From the NCBI RefSeq assembly GCF_040649515.1, contig NZ_JBEZFP010000128.1, positions 1 through 26,247 of the forward strand: a DNA stretch of 26,247 nucleotides, read 5' to 3'. Below the pieces are notes generated by a model that made no database searches, had not been told where the DNA came from, and worked only from the letters and a program-made list of their open reading frames with translations. Shown piece by piece: positions 15,403 to 23,184 of this stretch. The DNA comes from Yinghuangia elevatio (GTDB taxonomy: Bacteria; Actinomycetota; Actinomycetes; Streptomycetales; Streptomycetaceae). How positions within the stretch are numbered: position 1 is the first letter of the stretch; each line of letters opens with the position of its first letter. The translations under genes were made by a program, and so were the position numbers.

Positions 15403-16899
15403 ATGCAGGACTTCGCCGAAGGTCACCAGTTCATCGGGGGCCGCCTGCGGTCCGGATCGTCCGGTGAGACCTTCGATGTCACCAACCCGGCGGACGGGCG
15501 GATCGTCGAGACCGTCACGCTCGCCGACACGACCGACGTCGACAGTGCCGTCGCCGCCGCGAGTGCCGCCTTCCCCGAGTGGTCCCGTGCCACCCCGGCC
15601 GACCGTGCCGGGGCGCTCAACCGGCTCGCCGCGGTGCTGGCGGAGCGGGCCGAGGACTTCGCGCGGGCCGAGACCGCCCAGGCCGGCAAGCCGATCAAGC
15701 TGACCCGCGAATTCGACGTGCCCGGCACGATCGACAACGTCTCCTACTTCGCGGGCGCCGCGCGCAACCTCGAGGGGAAGGCGTCCGCCGAGTACACCGG
15801 CGACCACACCTCCTCGATCCGCCGCGAGCCCATCGGCGTGGTCGGCTCCATCGCGCCGTGGAACTACCCGCTGCAGATGGCCGCGTGGAAGATCCTCCCG
15901 GCGATCGCGTCCGGCAACACGATCGTGCTCAAGCCCGCCGAGATCACGCCGCTGACGTCGCTGATGTTCGCGCAGGCCTGCACCGACGCCGGCATCCCCG
16001 ACGGCGTGGTCAACGTCGTCACCGGCAAGGGCCGCACGGTCGGCGAGTACCTGATGGCGCACCGCGACGTGTCGATGATCTCGTTCACCGGCTCCACCGG
16101 GGTCGGCAAGCGCGTCGCCGAGGTCGCCATCCAGACCGTCAAGCGCATGCACCTCGAACTCGGCGGCAAGGCCCCCTTCGTGGTCTTCGACGACGCCGAC
16201 CTCGACGCCGCCGTGCACGGTGCGGTGGCCGCGTCGCTGATCAACACCGGTCAGGACTGCACCGCGGCGACGCGCGCGTACGTCCAGCGCCCGCTGTTCG
16301 ACGCGTTCGTCGAGGGCGTCGCCGAGCTGTACGCCGCGGTCCGGCACGGCGACACCATGGACCCGTCCACCGACAACGGCCCCCTGGTCTCGCGCCGCCA
16401 GCAGGAGTCGGTCGCCGGCTTCATCGAGCGCGCGCGCGGCTACGGCGCCAAGATCGTGGTGGGCGGCGAGGCCCCCGGCGGCGACCTGGCGAACGGCGCG
16501 TTCTACCGCCCGACCCTGGTCACCGGCGTGGCCCAGGACGCCGAGATCGTGCAGGACGAGATCTTCGGCCCGGTCCTGGTCGTGCTGCCGTTCGACAGCG
16601 ACGAAGAGGGCATCCGGCTCGCCAATGACACCCCGTACGGCCTGGCCGCCTCGGCCTGGACGCGCGACGTGTTCCGGGCCGGCCGCGCGACCCGCGAAAT
16701 CCAGGCGGGCTGCGTGTGGGTCAACGACCACATCCCGATCATCAGCGACATGCCGCACGGCGGCTACAAGGCCTCCGGCTTCGGCAAGGACATGTCGCAG
16801 TACTCGTTCGACGAGTACACGAACGTCAAGCACGTGATGTACGACATCACGGCGGTCGCCAAGAAGGACTGGCATCGCACGATCTTCGGAGACCGGTAA
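15403..16899 (+). CDS. Gamma-aminobutyraldehyde dehydrogenase, second copy
   Basis: This 498-aa NAD(P)-dependent aldehyde dehydrogenase has the same catalytic layout as the enzyme at 2301-3737: SIAPWNYPLQMAAWKILPAI cofactor segment, Glu252 in HLELGGKAP and nucleophile Cys286 in GQDCTAA. The C-terminus has MPHGGYKASGFGKDMSQYSF. It ends in KDWHRTIFGDR, an extension I recognise from Streptomyces aminobutyraldehyde dehydrogenases, absent from the first copy. Predicted reaction: 4-aminobutanal to GABA, or 3-aminopropanal to beta-alanine. ATG 15403 has GGAGGG four bases upstream; GTG 15391 with GGGAG five bases upstream is an equally reasonable start. It lies divergent from PucR and upstream of potABC, separated from potA by a strong hairpin. 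Two divergent paralogues suggest different chain-length preference or regulation. Confidence 0.9.
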   Translation: MQDFAEGHQFIGGRLRSGSSGETFDVTNPADGRIVETVTLADTTDVDSAVAAASAAFPEWSRATPADRAGALNRLAAVLAERAEDFARAETAQAGKPIKLTREFDVPGTIDNVSYFAGAARNLEGKASAEYTGDHTSSIRREPIGVVGSIAPWNYPLQMAAWKILPAIASGNTIVLKPAEITPLTSLMFAQACTDAGIPDGVVNVVTGKGRTVGEYLMAHRDVSMISFTGSTGVGKRVAEVAIQTVKRMHLELGGKAPFVVFDDADLDAAVHGAVAASLINTGQDCTAATRAYVQRPLFDAFVEGVAELYAAVRHGDTMDPSTDNGPLVSRRQQESVAGFIERARGYGAKIVVGGEAPGGDLANGAFYRPTLVTGVAQDAEIVQDEIFGPVLVVLPFDSDEEGIRLANDTPYGLAASAWTRDVFRAGRATREIQAGCVWVNDHIPIISDMPHGGYKASGFGKDMSQYSFDEYTNVKHVMYDITAVAKKDWHRTIFGDR

Positions 16900-16919
16900 C
16901 CACCCCATAGCCGAGACAC

Positions 16920-16952
16920 ACGCGGTACGGCGGGCCAACCGCCGTACCGCGT
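16920..16952 (+). terminator. Hairpin between aldehyde dehydrogenase and potA
   Basis: A perfect 14-bp stem (ACGCGGTACGGCGG at 16920-16933, CCGCCGTACCGCGT at 16939-16952) has a 5-nt loop, 20 nt after the dehydrogenase stop and 43 nt before potA. It may terminate or attenuate, giving a lower level of transporter than of enzyme. Confidence 0.65.
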
Positions 16953-16994
16953 ACTTCGGCCTGTACCAACGCACCTAGTGCGGCCAGAGGGAAC

Positions 16995-18119
16995 ATGAGC
17001 GAGCAGCAGCGCGCCGGCGCGACCGGCGACGTCAATCTGGTGGGTCTGAGCAAGCGCTTCGGCAGCAATATCGTCGTCCAGCCCACGGATCTGACGATCC
17101 CGGCGGGGTCGTTCTTCGCGGTCCTCGGCGCGTCCGGGTGCGGCAAGACGACGACGCTGCGGATGATCGCCGGCCTCGAGGAGCCCAGCTCCGGCCAGGT
17201 GGTCATCGGCGGCCAGGACGTGACCGCACTTCCGCCGTACAAGCGGCCGGTCAACACGGTGTTCCAGAGCTACGCGCTGTTCCCGCACCTCACGGTCGCC
17301 GAGAACGTCGCGTTCGGGCTGCGCCGCAAGGGCCGCAAGGACGTCGACCGACCGGTCAAGGACATGCTGGAGCTGGTCCAACTCGGGCACCTCGCGGGCC
17401 GCAAGCCGGCGCAGTTGTCCGGTGGCCAGCAGCAGCGGGTGGCGGTGGCACGGGCGCTGATCAACCACCCGCAGGTCTTGCTGCTCGACGAGCCGCTGGG
17501 CGCACTGGACCTCAAGCTGCGCCGCCAGATGCAACTGGAGCTCAAGCGCATCCAGACCGAGGTCGGCATCACCTTCGTGCACGTGACGCACGACCAGGAA
17601 GAGGCCATGACCATGGCCGACACCATCGCCGTCATGAACGGCGGCGTCATCGAGCAACTCGGCAGCCCCGCCGAGCTGTACGAGTCCCCGCGCACCGCCT
17701 TCGTCGCCAACTTCCTCGGCCAGTCCAACCTGCTCGACACCCGCATCACCGGCACGAGCAACGGCTACCTGCTGATGGACGTGCACGGCACGCGCATGGC
17801 GCTGCCCGTCGACCGCACCGCGGCGCAGGGCGAGCAGGTGGTCATGGGCATACGCCCGGAGAAGATATCGATCCAGCACGCGTCGTCCGCCGATTCCGGC
17901 GGCAACCGGAACCGGATCGACGGCGGTGTCATCGTGGACGCCAGTTTCGTAGGCGTCTCGACGCAGTACACCGTGCGCATGCCGTGGGCCCAGGAACTCA
18001 CCGTCTTCGAGCAGAACATGGAGCGCGACGGCCGCCTCGTGCCCGGTGCGCCGGTCGTCCTGCACTGGAACCCCGACCACGGCTTCGGCCTCGCGCCGGA
18101 GCGGGGGGTCAAGGCATGA
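16995..18119 (+). CDS. potA: Polyamine ABC transporter ATP-binding protein (PotA-like)
   Basis: The 374-aa ATPase energises di/polyamine import at the inner face of the membrane. The Walker A motif GASGCGKTT lies near residue 47 and the Q-loop is at NTVFQSYALFPHLT. The ABC signature is LSGGQQQRVAVARAL, the Walker B motif is LLLDEPLGALDLKL, the H-loop lies in VHVTHDQEEAM, and a C-terminal TOBE-type domain (~245-374) is typical of the PotA/spermidine-putrescine group. The ribosome site AGAGGG precedes the ATG. A small CGCAC-CTA-GTGCG hairpin (16970-16982) lies just before that site. Its TGA overlaps the ATG of the next permease (ATGA), indicating translational coupling. Confidence 0.93.
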   Translation: MSEQQRAGATGDVNLVGLSKRFGSNIVVQPTDLTIPAGSFFAVLGASGCGKTTTLRMIAGLEEPSSGQVVIGGQDVTALPPYKRPVNTVFQSYALFPHLTVAENVAFGLRRKGRKDVDRPVKDMLELVQLGHLAGRKPAQLSGGQQQRVAVARALINHPQVLLLDEPLGALDLKLRRQMQLELKRIQTEVGITFVHVTHDQEEAMTMADTIAVMNGGVIEQLGSPAELYESPRTAFVANFLGQSNLLDTRITGTSNGYLLMDVHGTRMALPVDRTAAQGEQVVMGIRPEKISIQHASSADSGGNRNRIDGGVIVDASFVGVSTQYTVRMPWAQELTVFEQNMERDGRLVPGAPVVLHWNPDHGFGLAPERGVKA

Positions 18120-19036
18120 GCGTGCTTGCCCACACGGGTGGCGGCGGGGGTGACGACCTCAAGGAGCCCCCGAAGCGCGGGCGCTGGGTGCCGTACGCCC
18201 TGCTCGCGCCCGGCCTCATCTGGCTGGTCGTCTTCTTCCTGATCCCGATGCTGGTGCAGGGCGGCACCTCGCTCCAGACCGGCGGCCTGGAGAAGGGCTA
18301 CGACTTCACCTGGCACTGGTCGACGTACTGGGACGCGCTGGAGCAGTACTACCCGCAGTTCCTGCGGTCGTTCGGCTACGCCGCGGCCGCGACCGTCATG
18401 TGCCTGGTGATCGGCTACCCGCTCGCATACGCCATCGCCTTCAAGGCGGGCCGGTGGCGCGGGCTGTGGCTGGTCCTGGTGATCGCGCCGTTCTTCACCA
18501 GCTTCCTGGTCCGCACGCTCGCCTGGAAGACGATCCTCGCGGACAACGGCGTCGTCGTCGACGTGCTCAACACGCTGCACTTCACCGACGTGACCGCGCT
18601 GCTCGGGCTGACCGAGGGCGACCGCGTGCTGGCCACGCCGCTCGCGGTGATCTGCGGTCTGACGTACAACTTCCTGCCGTTCATGGTGCTGCCGCTGTAC
18701 GCCTCGCTGGAGCGCATCGACCCGCGCCTGCACGAGGCCGCCAACGACCTGTACGCGGACCCCAAGACCACCTTCCGCCGCGTCACGTTCCCGCTGTCGC
18801 TGCCCGGCGTCGTCTCCGGCACGCTGCTGACCTTCATCCCGGCGTCCGGCGACTACGTGAACGCCGCGTGGCTCGGCTCGCCGGACACCGGCATGGCCGG
18901 CAACGTCATCCAGACGCAGTTCCTGCGCGTCCTGGACTACCCGACGGCGGCCGCCCTGTCGTTCATCCTGATGCTGCTGATCGTCCTGATGGTGTCGGCG
19001 TACATCCGCAAGGCCGGGACGGAGGAACTCGTCTGA
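18116..19036 (+). CDS. potB: Polyamine ABC transporter permease (PotB-like)
   Basis: The 306-aa inner-membrane permease has six predicted helices, beginning with YALLAPGLIWLVVFFLIPML after a cytoplasmic, Gly-rich N-terminus of about 28 residues. The EAA loop that contacts the ATPase reads HEAANDLYADPKTTFRRVTF, followed by PLSLPGVVSGTLL. The extracytoplasmic loop between helices 1 and 2 is enlarged, as in PotB. The ATG overlaps the potA stop by one base pair register (ATGA). Its own TGA overlaps the next start (TGATG). Such overlaps imply one mRNA and fixed subunit stoichiometry. Confidence 0.92.
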   Translation: MSVLAHTGGGGGDDLKEPPKRGRWVPYALLAPGLIWLVVFFLIPMLVQGGTSLQTGGLEKGYDFTWHWSTYWDALEQYYPQFLRSFGYAAAATVMCLVIGYPLAYAIAFKAGRWRGLWLVLVIAPFFTSFLVRTLAWKTILADNGVVVDVLNTLHFTDVTALLGLTEGDRVLATPLAVICGLTYNFLPFMVLPLYASLERIDPRLHEAANDLYADPKTTFRRVTFPLSLPGVVSGTLLTFIPASGDYVNAAWLGSPDTGMAGNVIQTQFLRVLDYPTAAALSFILMLLIVLMVSAYIRKAGTEELV

Positions 19037-19842
19037 TGGGCACCTTCACACGCTGGCTGCGCAACAACGTCGTCACGCTGTTCGGGATCCTGGCGCTCGC
19101 GTACATGACGCTGCCGAACCTGGTCGTGCTGCTGTTCTCGTTCAACGACCCGAACGGTAAGTTCAACTACACCTGGAACGGCTTCACCCTCGACGCGTGG
19201 AAGGACCCGTTCGGCGTCGCGGGCATCAAGGACTCGCTGATCACCAGCCTGGAGATCGCGGTCCTGTCGACCGTCGGCGCGACCGTGCTGGGCACCGCGG
19301 TGGCGTTCGCGCTCGGCCGGTATCGGTTCCGCGGGCGCGCGATGACCAACACGCTGCTGTTCCTGCCGATGTCGATGCCCGAGGTCGTCATGGGCGCCTC
19401 GCTCGGCACGCTGTTCCTCAACATGCGCATCTCGTTCGGCTTCTGGACGATCCTGATCGCGCACGTCATGTTCTGCCTCAGCTTCGTCGTGGTCGCCGTC
19501 AAGGCCCGCGTGCTGGGCATGGACCCCAAGCTGGAGGAGGCGGCGCGGGACCTGTACGCGTCGCCGGCGCAGACCTTCCTCCGGGTCACCCTGCCGATCG
19601 CCGCCCCCGGCATCGGCGCCGGCGCGCTGCTCGCCTTCTCGCTCTCCTTCGACGACTTCGTCATCACGAACTTCAACTCGGGCGACACCGTCACCTTCCC
19701 GATGTTCGTGTGGGGCGCGGCGCAGCGGGGTACCCCGCCGCAGATCAACGTCATCGGCTCGGCGATGTTCTTCATCGCCATCGCGATCGTGGTCGTCGGC
19801 CAGGTGCGGACGAACCGCAAAGCGAAGCAGAAGGCCGCCTGA
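19036..19842 (+). CDS. potC: Polyamine ABC transporter permease (PotC-like)
   Basis: The 268-aa second permease has six predicted helices, starting with VTLFGILALAYMTLPNLVVL and the family-typical LLFSFNDP segment. The EAA loop reads EEAARDLYASPAQTFLRVTL, followed by PIAAPGIGAG, then FSLSFDDFVITNFNSG, a stretch characteristic of PotC. It begins within the stop codon of the PotB-like gene (TGATG). No binding-protein gene follows, unlike E. coli potABCD. The next gene, 130 nt downstream across a tandem-repeat spacer, is an FAD oxidoreductase. Confidence 0.92.
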   Translation: MGTFTRWLRNNVVTLFGILALAYMTLPNLVVLLFSFNDPNGKFNYTWNGFTLDAWKDPFGVAGIKDSLITSLEIAVLSTVGATVLGTAVAFALGRYRFRGRAMTNTLLFLPMSMPEVVMGASLGTLFLNMRISFGFWTILIAHVMFCLSFVVVAVKARVLGMDPKLEEAARDLYASPAQTFLRVTLPIAAPGIGAGALLAFSLSFDDFVITNFNSGDTVTFPMFVWGAAQRGTPPQINVIGSAMFFIAIAIVVVGQVRTNRKAKQKAA

Positions 19843-19888
19843 GCTCCGGGCGGCCGCAGAGGTGGAGACACCTACGCGGTACAGCGGT

Positions 19889-19942
19889 ACAAGAGACGCG
19901 ACACAAGAGACGCGGCACAAGAGACGCGGTACACGAAGCGAC
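19889..19942. repeat. 14-bp tandem repeat upstream of FAD oxidoreductase
   Basis: The 12-base core ACAAGAGACGCG occurs at 19889, 19903 and 19917, exactly 14 bp apart and identical in the core. A degenerate fourth unit starts at 19931 (ACACGAAGCGAC). The tract fills much of the potC-oxidoreductase gap. A short hairpin (GAAGCG, ACGA, CGCTTC at 19935-19950) follows. It could bind a regulator or vary in copy number between strains. Confidence 0.7.
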
Positions 19943-19972
19943 GACGCTTCACGAGAGAGGTTGTGGAAACCG

Positions 19973-21388
19973 ATGGATCCCGTGCCCTCCCTGGATCCCA
20001 CCCGGTCCCTCGCGGACGCGACGCCGGTCCCGTTCTGGCTCGACGACCCCGCCCGCCCCGCGGCGCTCCCCGCCCTGACCGGCGAGGAGCACTGCGACCT
20101 CGCGGTGGTCGGCGGCGGTTACTCGGGCCTGTGGACCGCGCTGATCGCCAAGGAGCGCAACCCCTCGCGCGACGTCGTGCTCATCGAGGGCCAGGAGATC
20201 GGCTGGGCCGCCTCGGGCCGCAACGGCGGCTTCTGCGCGGCGAGCCTGACGCACGGCTTCTGGAACGGCCTGGAGCGCTGGCCGGACGAGATCCGCACGC
20301 TGGAGGCGATGGGCGAGCACAACCTCGACGAGATCGAGGCGGCGGTCAAGCGCTACGGCATCGACTGCGCGTACGAGCGCACCGGCGAACTGGCCGTCGC
20401 CACCGCCCCGTACCAGGCCGACGAACTGCGCGAGGGCGCCGAGCTGCTGGCGAACGAGTACGGCAGCGACGCGGTGTTCCTGGACCGCGACGAGGTCCAG
20501 GCGCAGGTGAAGTCGCCGACGTACCACGCCGGTCTGTGGGACAAGAACGGCTGCGCGATGATCAATCCGGCGAAGCTGGCGTGGGGCCTCAAGGCCGCGT
20601 GCCTCTCCCTCGGCGTGCGCATCTACGAGCACACCCAGGCCACCAGGCTCGCGGCGCACGGCGCGGGCATGGTGCTCACCACCGGGTACGGGCGCCTGTA
20701 CGCCGGCCGCGTGGCGCTCGGCACGAACGTGTTCCCGAACCTGGTCCGCCGCCTTCGCTCGTACGTGGTCCCGGTCTACGACTACGCGATGATGACCGAG
20801 CCGCTGAGCGACGAGCAGCTGGCCTCGATCGGCTGGCAGAACCGGCAGGGCATCGGCGACAGCGCCAACCACTTCCACTACTACCGGCTGTCCGAGGACA
20901 ACCGGATCCTGTGGGGCGGCTATGACGCGGTCTACGACTTCAACCAGAAGGTGTCCGCCGAGCACGACCAGCGCCCGGCGACGTTCGCGAAGCTGGCCGG
21001 GCACTTCTTCGAGACCTTCCCGCAGCTGGAGGGCCTGCGCTTCACGCACACGTGGGGCGGGGCGATCGACACGTGCAGCCGGTTCTCGGCGTTCTTCGGC
21101 ACCGCGCACAAGGGCAAGGTGGCGTACGCCATGGGGTACACGGGCCTGGGCGTCGGCGCGACGCGGTTCGGTGCCGAGGTCATGCTCGACAAGTTGGACG
21201 GCCGCTCGACCGAGCGCACCGAGCTGAAGATGGTGCGGACCAAGCCGATCCCGTTCCCGCCGGAGCCGGTGCGCTGGGTGGGCATCGAGCTGACGCAGCG
21301 CGCGCTGACCCGGGCGGACGCCAACGAGGGCAAGCGCAATCTGTGGCTCAAGGCGCTCGACAAGGCGGGCATGGGCTTCGACAGCTGA
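19973..21388 (+). CDS. FAD-dependent amine oxidoreductase (DAO/PuuB-like)
   Basis: The 471-aa flavoprotein is of the D-amino-acid-oxidase fold. The N-terminal segment PVPFWLDDPARPAALPALTG precedes the FAD dinucleotide motif AVVGGGYSGLWTALIAKE (about residues 42-60) and the LIEGQEIGWAASGRNGGF motif, as in gamma-glutamylputrescine oxidase PuuB and related enzymes. The C-terminal half has TWGGAIDTCSRFSAFFG and MGYTGLGVGATRFGAEVMLD. It would oxidise an amine or gamma-glutamylated amine to an aldehyde with release of ammonia or the amino group, feeding the dehydrogenase upstream. No glutamylpolyamine synthetase (PuuA/GlnA-like) gene is in the window. The ATG at 19973 was chosen over an upstream in-frame ATG at 19862 because that region is tandem repeat. 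Exact substrate is inferred from context. Confidence 0.85.
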   Translation: MDPVPSLDPTRSLADATPVPFWLDDPARPAALPALTGEEHCDLAVVGGGYSGLWTALIAKERNPSRDVVLIEGQEIGWAASGRNGGFCAASLTHGFWNGLERWPDEIRTLEAMGEHNLDEIEAAVKRYGIDCAYERTGELAVATAPYQADELREGAELLANEYGSDAVFLDRDEVQAQVKSPTYHAGLWDKNGCAMINPAKLAWGLKAACLSLGVRIYEHTQATRLAAHGAGMVLTTGYGRLYAGRVALGTNVFPNLVRRLRSYVVPVYDYAMMTEPLSDEQLASIGWQNRQGIGDSANHFHYYRLSEDNRILWGGYDAVYDFNQKVSAEHDQRPATFAKLAGHFFETFPQLEGLRFTHTWGGAIDTCSRFSAFFGTAHKGKVAYAMGYTGLGVGATRFGAEVMLDKLDGRSTERTELKMVRTKPIPFPPEPVRWVGIELTQRALTRADANEGKRNLWLKALDKAGMGFDS

Positions 21389-21469
21389 TCCAGTAGGCCG
21401 TACTGGGCTGAAAGGGAGACGACGTGTAAGGCGAATCCCCGAACGGCCGACACGGTGCAGGTTGAGCGC

Positions 21470-21559
21470 GGCGTCGGCGGCGAAGAGACTGGCGTATGCA
21501 GGGGTGCGACCCTCGGGATCACGGGCACCCTCGCGTACGACATCTTCGCCGCCGACGCC
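21470..21559 (+). promoter_or_regulatory. Long leader hairpin upstream of mmsA (attenuator/terminator candidate)
   Basis: GGCGTCGGCGGCGAAGA (21470-21486) and TCTTCGCCGCCGACGCC (21543-21559) are perfect 17-bp inverted repeats. Inside, 21493-21499 can pair with 21533-21539 (one G-U), and 21502-21507 with 21525-21530, extending the stem to about 30 pairs around a ~17-nt loop. The sequence directly after it, TCTTTGTTCG, is unusually T-rich for this genome. The structure ends 21 nt before the GGAGG site of mmsA. It could be an intrinsic terminator for the oxidoreductase transcript, an attenuator or a ligand-sensing leader. Confidence 0.6.
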
Positions 21560-21592
21560 TCTTTGTTCGGCGCCGTCACCGGAGGCCCTCTC

Positions 21593-23095
21593 TTGAGCAA
21601 GCACATCACCCACTGGATCGGCGGCGCCGCCTGGACCGGCACTTCCGAGCGCCGCGGCGACATCTACAACCCCGCCACCGGCAAGGTGACCGGCACGGTC
21701 GACTTCGCGTCGGTGGCCGAGGTGGACCAGGCGGTCAGCGCCGCCGTCGAGGCGTTCGCTTCGTGGCGCAACGCGTCGCTCGCCAAGCGTTCGCAGGTGT
21801 TGTTCAAGTTCCGCGAGCTGCTGGACGCGAACAAGGACAAGCTGGCCTCGATCATCGTCGAGGAGCACGGCAAGGTGCACTCCGACGCGCTCGGCGAGAT
21901 CGCCCGCGGCCAGGAGGTCGTGGAGTTCGCGTGCGGCGTGCCGCAGCTGCAGAAGGGCGGCTTCTCGGAGCAGGCGTCCACCGGCATCGACGTCTACTCG
22001 ATCCGTCAGCCGCTCGGCCCGGTCGCGATCATCTCGCCGTTCAACTTCCCGGCGATGGTCCCGATGTGGTTCTTCCCGATCGCCATCGCGACCGGCAACA
22101 CCGTGGTCCTCAAGCCGTCCGAGAAGGACCCGTCGGCCGCGCAGTTCCTGGCCGAGCTGTGGAAGGAAGCGGGCCTGCCGGACGGCGTGTTCAACGTCGT
22201 GCACGGCGACAAGGTGTCCGTGGACCGCCTGCTGGAGCACCCGGACGTCAAGTCCGTGTCGTTCGTGGGCTCCACCCCGATCGCCAAGTACGTCTACGAG
22301 AACGGCACCCGCTACGGCAAGCGCGTGCAGGCGCTCGGTGGCGCCAAGAACCACATGCTGGTGCTGCCGGACGCCGACCTGGACCTGGTCGCAGACGCCG
22401 CGGTCAACGCGGGCTTCGGCGCGGCCGGCGAGCGCTGCATGGCGATCTCGGCCCTCGTCGCGGTCGAGCCGATCGCCGACGAGCTGATCGTCAAGATCAA
22501 GGAGCGCATCGCGGGCCTGCGCGTCGGCGCCGGCTGCAACGCCACCTCCGAGATGGGCCCGCTGGTCACGCGCCAGCACGCGGACAAGGTCATCTCGTAC
22601 GTCGAGGCGGGCGTCAAGGAGGGTGCCGAGCTGGTCGTGGACGGCCGGCTGCACCCGATCGACGGCGACGACACGGCGGACGGCTTCTGGCTGGGCCCGA
22701 CGCTGTTCGACAAGGTCACCCCGGAGATGTCGATCTACACCGACGAGATCTTCGGCCCGGTGCTGTCGGTCGTGCGCGTCGAGTCGTACGACGAGGGCCT
22801 GGCCCTCGTCAACGGCAACCCGTACGGCAACGGCACCGCGATCTTCACCAACGACGGCGGCGCGGCCCGCAAGTTCCAGAACGAGGTCGAGGTCGGGATG
22901 GTCGGCATCAACGTGCCGATCCCGGTGCCGGTGGCCTACTACTCGTTCGGCGGCTGGAAGAACTCGCTGTTCGGCGACACCCACGCGTACGGCGCCGAGG
23001 GCGTGCACTTCTTCACGCGCGGCAAGGTCGTGACGCAGCGGTGGCTGGACCCGAGCCACGGCGGCATCAACCTGGGCTTCCCGACCAACAGCTGA
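21593..23095 (+). CDS. mmsA: CoA-acylating (methyl)malonate-semialdehyde dehydrogenase
   Basis: The 500-aa enzyme of the MmsA/IolA branch of aldehyde dehydrogenases converts malonate semialdehyde to acetyl-CoA, or methylmalonate semialdehyde to propionyl-CoA, with NAD and CoA. The segment ISPFNFPAMVPMWFFPIAIA and nucleophile Cys282 in GERCMAIS are clear. The position of the usual general-base Glu reads QALGGAKNHM, the substitution that marks CoA-dependent members. The C-terminal NVPIPVPVAYYSFGGWKNSL, then FGD, is also typical. The TTG at 21593 was chosen because GGAGG lies 7 nt upstream and the product starts SKHITHWIGG as in the family; a GTG at 21455 would place the leader hairpin inside the coding region. 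In this context it probably handles a C3 semialdehyde derived from beta-alanine. Confidence 0.93.
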   Translation: MSKHITHWIGGAAWTGTSERRGDIYNPATGKVTGTVDFASVAEVDQAVSAAVEAFASWRNASLAKRSQVLFKFRELLDANKDKLASIIVEEHGKVHSDALGEIARGQEVVEFACGVPQLQKGGFSEQASTGIDVYSIRQPLGPVAIISPFNFPAMVPMWFFPIAIATGNTVVLKPSEKDPSAAQFLAELWKEAGLPDGVFNVVHGDKVSVDRLLEHPDVKSVSFVGSTPIAKYVYENGTRYGKRVQALGGAKNHMLVLPDADLDLVADAAVNAGFGAAGERCMAISALVAVEPIADELIVKIKERIAGLRVGAGCNATSEMGPLVTRQHADKVISYVEAGVKEGAELVVDGRLHPIDGDDTADGFWLGPTLFDKVTPEMSIYTDEIFGPVLSVVRVESYDEGLALVNGNPYGNGTAIFTNDGGAARKFQNEVEVGMVGINVPIPVPVAYYSFGGWKNSLFGDTHAYGAEGVHFFTRGKVVTQRWLDPSHGGINLGFPTNS

Positions 23096-23124
23096 GGCCG
23101 CGGCCCGGCGGTCGCGCACGACGG

Positions 23125-23159
23125 GCCCCCGCCCGACACATGGCGTGTCGGGCGGGGGC
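23125..23159 (+). terminator. Strong hairpin terminator after mmsA
   Basis: A perfect 15-bp stem (GCCCCCGCCCGACAC at 23125-23139, GTGTCGGGCGGGGGC at 23145-23159) has a 5-nt loop, 30 nt past the mmsA stop. It marks the end of the polyamine block. Confidence 0.8.
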
Positions 23160-23184
23160 TCGGCCGTATCCCCCGACGCAACCA

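Noticed and set aside
19889..19950. CRISPR array
   Set aside because: Units are 14 bp with only two bases between cores and no spacers; no cas genes are present.
21455..21592. GTG start at 21455 for mmsA
   Set aside because: It would add 46 residues not seen in the family and translate through the 17-bp inverted repeat; TTG 21593 has a well-spaced GGAGG.
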